Part shown: piece by piece, positions 46,228 to 54,237 of the stretch
Position numbering within the stretch: position 1 is the stretch's first letter
Layout: each line of letters begins with the position of its first letter
Source: Pseudohongiella sp.
Lineage (GTDB): Bacteria > Pseudomonadota > Gammaproteobacteria > Pseudomonadales > Pseudohongiellaceae
Length of the DNA stretch: 56,022 nucleotides
NCBI GenBank assembly: GCA_013204155.1
Contig: JABMOK010000126.1
Location: 1 to 56,022 of the forward strand
Direction of reading: 5' to 3'
Position numbers and translations under genes: made by a program
The notes under the pieces: generated by a model
What the model was told of the DNA's origin: nothing
The model's input: only the letters and a program-made list of their open reading frames with translations
Database searches by the model: none

Positions 46228-47256
46228 CTAAATATCAGCAGTCGGCTCTGGCACCTCGTCAAGCAGACGCTTGATAACCTGATCCGTTGTCACCCGCTCC
46301 GCTTCGGCGTGGAAATTAAGCAAAATCCTGTGCCGCAATACAGACGGAGCCAATGCCCGCACATCTCCATAGGAAACATTGTATCGACCCAGCAGTAATG
46401 CTCTCACCTTGCCGGCCAGAATCAGGTTCTGGGACGCTCGAATACCGCCTCCCCAACTGACCCAATCCTTAATAAATTGCGGCGCTGTATCCGATTGAGG
46501 ACGAGACGCATGAACGAGTCTAACCGCGTAACGAATGACCGCCTCCGCCGCCGGCACCTGTCTGGCAATGCGTTGAAACTCGAGGATATCCTCGCCGCTC
46601 AGCGGATGAGCCAGCGCGGTGTCGTTAGTTTGTGTGGTGGTGCTCACCACTTTCATCTCATCTTCCTCGGACAAGTAACCCAACTCTATCTTGAACATAA
46701 AGCGGTCGAGCTGCGCCTCGGGCAAGGGATAGGTGCCTTCCAGCTCGATTGGATTCTGCGTGGCTAGCACGAAGAAAGGCGCCGACATGGGATAGGTCAC
46801 ACCAGCGGCGGTAACCTGCCGCTCCTCCATCGCTTCAAGCAGGGAAGACTGTGTTTTTGGCGGCGTTCTGTTAATTTCGTCGGCCAGCAAAATATTGGTG
46901 AAAATCGGCCCTTTGACGAATTTTAACGCACGCTTGCCGTTTTCTTCTTCTACGATCTCGGATCCAACCACATCCGCCGGCATCAGGTCCGGGGTGAATT
47001 GAATTCGACTGAAATCGACTTGTAAAATGTCTGCGACGGTCTTAATTAACAGGGTTTTAGCCAAACCTGGAACACCCGTAACGAGACAATGACCACCTGC
47101 AAACAGAGCGATAAGCAATTCATCAATGATATCTTCCTGACCAATGATAACCTTCCTGATTTCGGCAGTAATCTGATCTCTGCCTTCTTGCATTCTCTTC
47201 ACCAGAGAGAGGTCATCCTGGGTGTCAATTTCTAATACTTCTTCTGTTTCTGTCAT
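46228..47256 (-). CDS. MoxR-family AAA+ ATPase
   Basis: A 342-residue cytoplasmic AAA+ protein of the MoxR group, a class of putative chaperones that remodel or activate partners. Walker A is GVPGLAKTLL (61-70), Walker B is ILLADEINR with the following TPPKTQSSLLEAMEE and sensor 1 FVLATQNPIE; the lid has the family LGRYNVSYGDVRALAPSVLRHRI. The adjacent DUF58 and BatA proteins are the standard partners. It lies 25 bp after the second DUF4159 segment. Confidence 0.95.
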   Translation of the reverse strand: MTETEEVLEIDTQDDLSLVKRMQEGRDQITAEIRKVIIGQEDIIDELLIALFAGGHCLVTGVPGLAKTLLIKTVADILQVDFSRIQFTPDLMPADVVGSEIVEEENGKRALKFVKGPIFTNILLADEINRTPPKTQSSLLEAMEERQVTAAGVTYPMSAPFFVLATQNPIELEGTYPLPEAQLDRFMFKIELGYLSEEDEMKVVSTTTQTNDTALAHPLSGEDILEFQRIARQVPAAEAVIRYAVRLVHASRPQSDTAPQFIKDWVSWGGGIRASQNLILAGKVRALLLGRYNVSYGDVRALAPSVLRHRILLNFHAEAERVTTDQVIKRLLDEVPEPTADI

Positions 47257-47281
47257 GAGTAGTTCCTGTCTTTCTCTGTTT

Positions 47282-47746
47282 TCAGTGACTAAATGCGTAA
47301 ATTAAAAAGTTAATAGCAATTTTGTAAGCATCATTGCTCGATTTAGTGGGGTAGCCTTTATAGAAGGTATGCTCCCATCCATCGCCAAGATCTGTGTTGT
47401 AATTCGCGACCATCATAACCCTGCCGTCATCGTCGAGTACCGCGTACACCTCTGGAGGATAGTTAGGATCATCAAGATTCATGAAACCGCCAAAATCCCA
47501 GGTCACCATTCGCCCGGGAACCTGAGCAACCTCATCTATATCAAAGAACACGTGAAATATTTCGTGACTGGTATCGAGTTTTACAATTTCTCGTTCAGGG
47601 AAAATTTTAGCCATCTCCATAAACATATCGTCAAGATGGGGCTGACCCCAAAAATCATCAACCATGACAAAACCACCACGAAACATAAACTCACGCAGTG
47701 CCTCGATTTCCTCGGGTGAATAATTAGGACCTGTAAGACGAGCCAA
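47282..47746 (-). CDS. DUF4159, C-terminal segment (frame differs from N-terminal segment)
   Basis: This frame encodes the end of DUF4159: SPEEIEALREFMFRGGFVMVDDFWG and, further on, IVKLDTSHEIFHVFFDI and WDFGGFMNLD, all typical of the C-terminal half of this family. It begins with a TTG at 47746 without a good ribosome site and overlaps the upstream frame by 23 bases. The first ~46 codons of the family are missing in this frame and are found in the next entry. It probably continues the same protein in the intact gene; see the finding on the frameshift. Confidence 0.75.
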   Translation of the reverse strand: MARLTGPNYSPEEIEALREFMFRGGFVMVDDFWGQPHLDDMFMEMAKIFPEREIVKLDTSHEIFHVFFDIDEVAQVPGRMVTWDFGGFMNLDDPNYPPEVYAVLDDDGRVMMVANYNTDLGDGWEHTFYKGYPTKSSNDAYKIAINFLIYAFSH

Positions 47747-48155
47747 TAGGCACTCTTTTCCAGTTCATGTAGAGAAAAATATTCTCATACAGGTGCGGAT
47801 CAGTAAGTTCGATAAATTCATGATTGCGCGGATTGGTATCAATATTGGTGTAACGCTGCACGCCGCGCAAAAGGTTTTCCTCCGCTTCGGGATAATCTGT
47901 ATCCCACCAGCCACCGCCACCGCCACCACGACCACCACCACGGCGACGCATTCCAAAGCCGCCTCTTCTTCCGCCGTCATAGTTGGTATATTGACCTCTC
48001 ACCAGAATGAAATCGGTTATCTCGTTTCCATACACGGATAAGTCTTCATCACTGCCAAACTCCAGCACCTGCGCTATAGCCGCTGGGCTAGCAAACAGCA
48101 AACAGGCGAAGCCGGCGAGAATAAGGCGATGGAAAGGGTGGAATTTAATGCGCAT
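47724..48155 (-). CDS. DUF4159, N-terminal segment with signal peptide
   Basis: A frame of 143 residues with a signal peptide (LILAGFACLLFASPAAIAQ), a long Gly/Arg-rich stretch (about residues 61-84), and the DUF4159 core start WWDTDYPEAEENLLRGVQRY, FIELTDPHLYENIFLYM. It then stops after an unrelated RVPIGSSYRS tail, whereas relatives continue into the C-terminal half. The ATG at 48155 lies within the end of the upstream TPR gene (overlap about 11 bases). DUF4159 proteins are exported or periplasmic and occur in MoxR operons. Confidence 0.75.
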   Translation of the reverse strand: MRIKFHPFHRLILAGFACLLFASPAAIAQVLEFGSDEDLSVYGNEITDFILVRGQYTNYDGGRRGGFGMRRRGGGRGGGGGGWWDTDYPEAEENLLRGVQRYTNIDTNPRNHEFIELTDPHLYENIFLYMNWKRVPIGSSYRS

Positions 48156-50841
48156 CACCCTCTATTGACTGCAACAAAATCTGCTGAGCGCGCTGATAGC
48201 TTGGCGCTGTTTCCAGGGCACTTAATACATTCTGCTTCGCCTCAAGCGCTTGCCCGTTTTTTAAATAGGCTTCAGCCAAATTAGTCTTCGCTTCCACCGG
48301 ATCATTTATTTCCAATTTCAGCAATACCTCGTATTCGGTAACGGCCAAAGCGCTGTCGCCAATGCCGTCGGCCAAGCCTGCCTTCAACTGATGTACGTCG
48401 CTGCGGTAAGGATCAACCTGTATCGCTCTGTCTATATAATATTCAGCCCGCTCAAAGTCGCCGTTTTCCAATGCCGCTTCGGCCAAAATAATCGCCGAAC
48501 CGTAATCGTGCTGCAAATTTTGTAGCAGAAGCTCCAATTGCTCTAGCTGCGCCTCCCTATTACCTTCTTTTTCATAGATTTGTGACAACACTAAAGGCGG
48601 GCTCGGGTAACCTGTATAAGATGGCAATAAATTATAGGCCTGTTGCAAATATTGCTTGGCTTGGAGAAAATCTTCTTCCTTAAAAAGCACGATTCCAAGC
48701 TGTAAATAGGCTTGAAAATCTCGAGGGTTTTCTTCGATGCGCGACTGCATATGCTGTTTTAGCGAAGCGTTATTGTACAGCTCCGCCAATATGGCACTGG
48801 AATTCTCTCGCACACCGTGACCATGGCCCGCACCTTCATCTGGCACATCTTCGGTATGCACATAGACGTTAATTTCGGCTACCCGGCGCTCAATCCATGC
48901 ATCGAAGCCAGCATCGAACTGGGCGAGAGACAATTCGAAAACCTCCTGGAAACGAGCACTGTCTTCCTTGATTAAAGCATACTGTTTAATGAATTCTACC
49001 AACTTCTCGAAGCCGTATTCTTGCGCAATATAATCAACCACCAGATACGATTGAAAATAAGCAAAACCAAGATCGGCGTCACTTCTGGCGCCGGAAAATC
49101 CTGAATTGAGATCGGCGATATCGAGTAATTTATCTTGCTCCGCGGCGCGAACCAAATCCAGCCCCTGGCTGCGTCCCCAGTACGGACGCCCTTCACGTTC
49201 TTCCCATACCGAGATGCCTTCGGAGAGCCAGCGCGGCATTCGATTATTGGTCATTTGCAAGGTAATAATATGCATAAACTCATGCCAGACGATTTCCTGC
49301 CAGTTCGCTGACAGCGTATCGGGGGAAATAAGTGTGATCACTTTACCAAAACAGATGCCGACCAACGGGCCAATATCCGGCAAGCCGACAGAACGTACGG
49401 CGAAGTCTTCAGAATTTTCGAAAACCTCGATCAGAATCGGACCTTCTGGCTCGAAATTATATTTTGCAGTCTGTTCGTTCCAGCCTTCCTCTAATAGTGG
49501 CCGCAGATACGGCCAGAGAATATCCGCATCGTGCTCACTCATACGCACCTTGAAGTGTTCACTCTCCAGCGTGACATAGGTATCCAGCGTATCAAACACT
49601 TTTAACATGTTTGATGTCAGTACATTGAAGGGGTCATTCTCAAAACCAATTTCTAAATTAGCCTTGCCTTCTTCTTCTTCACCGAGCCTGATCAGATTAC
49701 TTCCCAGCACGGTGTAGCCCTGCCAATACTGCGGATCAGCTTCGAGAGCGGCGCGGGCAAATTCCACGGCCTCGACAAACAGGTAGTTTTTCCCAAGGTA
49801 GTCAGCAATATCAGCCAAAAAAATCGGATTGTCAGGACTGAAGGCCTCTACCTGTGCCAGGTAGGACGCATAATTTTCTGATTTTTCTTCCAACGCGGCT
49901 TGTGAAGCGAGTAAACTTAATGTCTTCAGTGACTCCTTATTAATCTCCAGTACCTTGTCAAAATATTCTTGCGCTTCATCCTCGCGCTCATTGACCATCA
50001 GCAATTGGGCATAAGTCTGAATGGCGGCTGTCGAATTAGGATTGATAGCCATGGCTCGCTGTAAAGCCCTCTCATCGCCGGTTATCTGCGTCATGCCTAC
50101 CAGCGCTGGAACATAACGACTGTTGATGTCCAGCGCCTCCTGATAGGAGCGCTCCGCGTCAGCCATATTGTATTTTTCCAGAAATAAATCACCCCACAAC
50201 ACGTGTGCCTCGAGATTATTGGGGTTAGCGCGCGTCGCCTCACTGAACAGGCTGTTAGCATCATGAAAGTTATCCATTAACCAACTAGCCAGGGCCACCA
50301 TGGCCACGTCTTCGGAACTGAACACCAGACCATTGTTATAACGCTGTACTGCCTGATCTAAAATTGGAGAGGCCGTTTCCTTCTCCCCAACAAATTTAAG
50401 CAGGCTGCCATATTGCACAAGCGTGCGAACCGGGGCATCCTCCAGGCCATCGACTACTGATTTTAATATCGCCAACGCTTCGCGAGATTCCCCAACCACT
50501 CTTTTTATTTCTGCCAATTGAGTACTTAGTAGTGGAAAACGCGCGTAGTCGTTAGCTTCGATCGCATTCTGTACCACAGACATCGCTTCCTGATAGTTGC
50601 CCATCATCGCGAAAGCCTTGCTGGCACCGACCAAACCTTCATTTCGATCGAGTCCATCGGCCATTTGAAAAATCTCGGTGGCCGCCGCATAAGATCCGCT
50701 CATCAGCAACTGCTCGCCACGAAATAGCGGAGTTTCTCCGGTGTTAGTCTGATCATCCTGCGCTAATGCCGTAGAGGCGATGACAGAAGCCAGGCCCGAA
50801 ATCATCAGCAAGCGTAATAATGAGAATGTTTTCGCCATCAT
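48145..50841 (-). CDS. Exported TPR protein with gluzincin (HEXXH) peptidase MA-like domain
   Basis: An 898-residue exported protein. After the signal peptide (LLRLLMISGLASVIASTALAQ) come many TPR-like helical repeats (for example LLSTQLAEIKRVVGESREALAILKSV and AERSYQEALDINSRYVPAL). In the middle is a metalloprotease-like domain with HEFMH (about residues 520-524) and a downstream Glu in WLSEG (about 541), the zinc ligands of the gluzincin fold, in a form like peptidase MA. More TPR repeats follow. The start at 50841 is next to the caspase-like gene stop; a longer version starting at 50874 is possible. Function is unknown. Confidence 0.82.
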   Translation of the reverse strand: MMAKTFSLLRLLMISGLASVIASTALAQDDQTNTGETPLFRGEQLLMSGSYAAATEIFQMADGLDRNEGLVGASKAFAMMGNYQEAMSVVQNAIEANDYARFPLLSTQLAEIKRVVGESREALAILKSVVDGLEDAPVRTLVQYGSLLKFVGEKETASPILDQAVQRYNNGLVFSSEDVAMVALASWLMDNFHDANSLFSEATRANPNNLEAHVLWGDLFLEKYNMADAERSYQEALDINSRYVPALVGMTQITGDERALQRAMAINPNSTAAIQTYAQLLMVNEREDEAQEYFDKVLEINKESLKTLSLLASQAALEEKSENYASYLAQVEAFSPDNPIFLADIADYLGKNYLFVEAVEFARAALEADPQYWQGYTVLGSNLIRLGEEEEGKANLEIGFENDPFNVLTSNMLKVFDTLDTYVTLESEHFKVRMSEHDADILWPYLRPLLEEGWNEQTAKYNFEPEGPILIEVFENSEDFAVRSVGLPDIGPLVGICFGKVITLISPDTLSANWQEIVWHEFMHIITLQMTNNRMPRWLSEGISVWEEREGRPYWGRSQGLDLVRAAEQDKLLDIADLNSGFSGARSDADLGFAYFQSYLVVDYIAQEYGFEKLVEFIKQYALIKEDSARFQEVFELSLAQFDAGFDAWIERRVAEINVYVHTEDVPDEGAGHGHGVRENSSAILAELYNNASLKQHMQSRIEENPRDFQAYLQLGIVLFKEEDFLQAKQYLQQAYNLLPSYTGYPSPPLVLSQIYEKEGNREAQLEQLELLLQNLQHDYGSAIILAEAALENGDFERAEYYIDRAIQVDPYRSDVHQLKAGLADGIGDSALAVTEYEVLLKLEINDPVEAKTNLAEAYLKNGQALEAKQNVLSALETAPSYQRAQQILLQSIEGDAH

Positions 50842-50842
50842 C

Positions 50843-51913
50843 CTACTGTGTAGCCTGTTCATTGACTTGTTCATTAAATTGTCCCGTAGCTCTAGCTAGA
50901 TCTATTAAAAGCACTTCCATCTGCTGCCAGTAATCCGCTTCCAAAAAGTCAGCCTTTCGACCACGGAGAATAAATACCGAACGCTCCAGTTCCTGCATCC
51001 TGCCCTTTAAGCGAACAGCAGCGGTTGGTAAGCCGGCACTGCTATCGATCAAGGTATCTATGTAGGCAATTTCTGCCAGTCTGCCGTCTACTTCAGCTGT
51101 GGTTGGGTTAAGGCTAAACAAGGCATCGCCATTGTCATCGAGCCCGGCGTGTTCTGAAGCCAGGCGCCCCTGTTCTTCATAAAATTCTTCAACATTACTC
51201 TTCGCATAATTAAAGGCCTCCAACATCGACACCCGACTATTCTTGTCACGATCACCATTGCGATTATCCAGTGCCTCGATAAAGTAACGCGAAAATATCG
51301 GATCGTATTTTTCTGTTGCAGAGCGAGTCGAGGAAATAACGACCCTGCCCTCGCTGGACAACGAGGCGGAAAACCCGAAACTTGCAGAAGTAGTATTAAC
51401 GATTACTATATCCTGCTGCTCGAAGCCGTCCAGAATTTCAGCAAATTGAATGCCGGTAATATCGGGCCCAACAATATTAAATTTTGCCTCTTCCTCTTCT
51501 CCCGAACCATGACCCATCAAAAAAACGGTGATTTGATCACCTGTCTTAACCACCGACTTGAGACTTGCAAACTGCTGCTGTATGCCTTGCAAGTCACAGG
51601 CACCATCGATGCGCTCCGCGCCGGCACCCTGACTTTCGCCCCGATCAAATAAAAGCGAAATTGTCTCGGTGCTGTAGCCATAATCCCTGGCTAAAATATC
51701 ATGTAAGGAAAATGCCCACTGGCGGAATTTGGATTTACTCTCATCGCCAACCGTCGGTCCCACCATGATTACTGCATATTTGGTGGAGTCGGGGCTATCC
51801 AGAAAAAAATCATTGGCTTCGATGATCTTGCTGTCTTGCGCGACAATGTCGGCAGCAAGGAATAGCAAGAAACAGCTACAAACTAATTGAAATGAAATAA
51901 ATTTAGTTTTCAT
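50843..51913 (-). CDS. Exported caspase-fold protein, probably inactive
   Basis: A 356-residue exported protein with a signal peptide (SFQLVCSCFLLFLAADIVAQ). The fold looks like a caspase/C13 peptidase: KYAVIMVGPTVG, VFLMGHGSG (His135) and DIVIVNTTSASFGFSASL. The catalytic Cys should lie where NTTSAS is found, and no Cys occurs there; the only cysteines are two in the signal peptide and one at about 106 outside the site. So it is probably a pseudo-protease or binding domain. It lies 18 bp after the VWA protein gene and couples to the TPR protein gene. Confidence 0.78.
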   Translation of the reverse strand: MKTKFISFQLVCSCFLLFLAADIVAQDSKIIEANDFFLDSPDSTKYAVIMVGPTVGDESKSKFRQWAFSLHDILARDYGYSTETISLLFDRGESQGAGAERIDGACDLQGIQQQFASLKSVVKTGDQITVFLMGHGSGEEEEAKFNIVGPDITGIQFAEILDGFEQQDIVIVNTTSASFGFSASLSSEGRVVISSTRSATEKYDPIFSRYFIEALDNRNGDRDKNSRVSMLEAFNYAKSNVEEFYEEQGRLASEHAGLDDNGDALFSLNPTTAEVDGRLAEIAYIDTLIDSSAGLPTAAVRLKGRMQELERSVFILRGRKADFLEADYWQQMEVLLIDLARATGQFNEQVNEQATQ

Positions 51914-51931
51914 AATAGTATTTTTATCAAA

Positions 51932-54235
51932 TCAGGATAAACCTTTCATCCGCCGCGCTACCCAGTCTACGCACAACAATAGAATTAATAAGGCCAACAA
52001 CCAGGGGCGATCCCAAAGGTCGATCTGTACTTCTTTCGAATAGGCGTTGGGGGTGAATTCAATCGCGTCTATCAGGGCATCAGCATCTTGTAGATTGAAA
52101 TAACTACCACCACTGGCTGCCGCTATTCTCTCTAACAGGCCTCTGTCCAGCTCCGCATTTGTGTACTCGCGCAATGAGGGAGTGACTACAAAGGCAGCGC
52201 GTTTTTCAGAACTGGAACTACTGGCCTCACCTGCAGCACTCGCCACATCGACCAGCAAGCTGTATATGCCTTCTTCCTCGACTGCAAAACTGGCACGGTA
52301 AACGCCCTCTTCTTCAATATCCCACTCCATCGGTGAATCTATAAATTCAGCCAGGGGATTAGCTGTCTGCATCCACAGCGTGGCATCGTTATCCGCTTCA
52401 TATTCGTCGTTCAGTACTGTGGCCTTGACATTAACTTCGTCACCGACATTATAAAATTCTCGATCAAATTCTATGCTGATACGCTCTGGAGCAGACACCG
52501 CTAACCAGCGTATTAATTGCCGCCACAGCGTTTCATGGGATTCGTCTGCCGAGGGCAACATCATCTGCCAACGCCAGGAGCTGGCGGTGGTAATTGACAT
52601 GCTACGGCCTGAGCCATAACGCTGCGACACCAGCACCGGCAAAGCCTGATTCTGATATTGCAGCAGAGGATGTTCGAGTAATACTGTCGCCCCAGGCTTA
52701 ACTCTACCGGTAACATAGACTCCCTGTAATTCGGGCAGCTGACGCCATAGCCGCTGATTTTCTGCATCATCAGCCGACAGGCGCAGTAAAGGCGAAAACT
52801 CGCCGTTGTTGGTTAGTCTGGGGTAGTAGAGTTCACCCGTTGGGTGCTCGCCGCGACGAATACCCCCTCTCAGGTGATTAGGCAAAAAACTTTCTTCCAC
52901 CAGGCTTATCGGAAGAATATCGGCGATAGGCGTACCAATAAATTCTTCGTCAACCATGCCACTCATCAATAATCCACCGCCCCGTTCGGCGACAAAGTCT
53001 TCAATCATCTGTAGTTGATCGGCATTAAAAAAATCCGTTCCGATGTCGCCGAGAATGATCGCCTCATACTGATACAAGGCTTCCCGATCTTTCGGGAAAC
53101 CACTGCTTAATTCAGTGGCCGACTCGATTCCCTGTCGATAATATTTCTCAGGTCCGGTTTGAAGATAAGTTGCCATTCTTAAGGAATTATCACCGGCTAC
53201 GGCACGTCGAATAAACTTGTACTCGTTTCTGGGATGGCCTTCTATGTACAACACATCGAGGGGCTCTTTTTCGGTATTGTCTACCAAAAAACTATAACTG
53301 TTGTTTTTCTCGATAATTTCGCCCGTTTGCAGCTCGACCTGTAGATCATAAACAATCAATTCCGGTCGTTCGGGCGTTAACTCGAGATCGTATCTCCGGG
53401 TAACACCTTCGGCACCAAGAATTACTGTGTCGGACACTACCTGAGTGTCTCCGTCCATAATAGAAAGTTCAATTTCCTGACCTTCATATCCCTGGTGATT
53501 TACACCGACCTGAACGCTGAACACTGATCCTTCCAGCACCGTTTTCGCGGCACTTACATCCACGATGCCAATATCTTGTGGTATATCTTCCTGCCCAACA
53601 CCCAGCGTAAACACCGGAATTTGTCGTGCTCCAAATTCCCGCGCCTTGATTAGCGGATCGGAATCACTATTGTCCGCGCCATCGCTCACCACTACCAGCC
53701 CGCCCAGAGGAAGACCATTAAGCTGATCGTCCACATAATCCAGCGCCTGTTGCAATGATGACGTCGTGCCTTCTTCAGCTAAATCCTCGATACCCGCAAT
53801 ACGTTGGGTTTCTTTATCGAAGCGAAAAATTCTAATCTGAAAGGAATCCGAAAGCCGCTCCAACAATTCATTCTCAAATAGTTTCTCTTGCACCGCGCTC
53901 TGCCGTGATTGACCATCTTGCATATCTTCAATCGACATACTTTGAGAGTCGTCTATTAAAACACCGAGATAGGTTTCCTGTGGTGAAATCTGCAGAGTGT
54001 TTATGACAGGTCGCAGCAAACAAAACAAAATGATTACCAGCACGCTGGAACGCAGACCAATAAATAATATTTTCCAGGGCCCGCTCAGTACTCTGGTGGT
54101 TTTTTGGTAGGTCAGCCACACGCCGGTAATGATCAGCAGAACCATCAAAGCAAACAACAAGGGATTGATGCCGTAGGCAAAACTGAATGTGCCGTCTGCG
54201 AGTGCGGTAAAAAAATTGGGTTCGGTGTATTGCAT
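51932..54235 (-). CDS. Membrane VWA/GATase-like protein of the MoxR operon
   Basis: A 767-residue inner-membrane protein with two N-terminal helices (INPLLFALMVLLIITGVWLT and LFIGLRSSVLVIILFCLL) and one at the C terminus (WLLALLILLLCVDWV). Next to the first helices is a VWA-like domain with a MIDAS-type DDSQSMS. Then come periplasmic beta-rich domains, a GATase-like part (YEAIILGDIGTDFFNADQLQMIEDFVAERGGG), and a C-terminal Ig-like portion. Similar large proteins accompany MoxR/BatA in Bacteroidetes and Planctomycetes. It starts 2 bp after the coiled-coil gene stop. Confidence 0.82.
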   Translation of the reverse strand: MQYTEPNFFTALADGTFSFAYGINPLLFALMVLLIITGVWLTYQKTTRVLSGPWKILFIGLRSSVLVIILFCLLRPVINTLQISPQETYLGVLIDDSQSMSIEDMQDGQSRQSAVQEKLFENELLERLSDSFQIRIFRFDKETQRIAGIEDLAEEGTTSSLQQALDYVDDQLNGLPLGGLVVVSDGADNSDSDPLIKAREFGARQIPVFTLGVGQEDIPQDIGIVDVSAAKTVLEGSVFSVQVGVNHQGYEGQEIELSIMDGDTQVVSDTVILGAEGVTRRYDLELTPERPELIVYDLQVELQTGEIIEKNNSYSFLVDNTEKEPLDVLYIEGHPRNEYKFIRRAVAGDNSLRMATYLQTGPEKYYRQGIESATELSSGFPKDREALYQYEAIILGDIGTDFFNADQLQMIEDFVAERGGGLLMSGMVDEEFIGTPIADILPISLVEESFLPNHLRGGIRRGEHPTGELYYPRLTNNGEFSPLLRLSADDAENQRLWRQLPELQGVYVTGRVKPGATVLLEHPLLQYQNQALPVLVSQRYGSGRSMSITTASSWRWQMMLPSADESHETLWRQLIRWLAVSAPERISIEFDREFYNVGDEVNVKATVLNDEYEADNDATLWMQTANPLAEFIDSPMEWDIEEEGVYRASFAVEEEGIYSLLVDVASAAGEASSSSSEKRAAFVVTPSLREYTNAELDRGLLERIAAASGGSYFNLQDADALIDAIEFTPNAYSKEVQIDLWDRPWLLALLILLLCVDWVARRMKGLS

Positions 54236-54237
54236 TG

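Noticed and set aside
47746-47770. Programmed frameshift in DUF4159
   Set aside because: No canonical X-XXY-YYZ slippery heptamer is seen at the junction; a simple indel in the A4 run explains it better.
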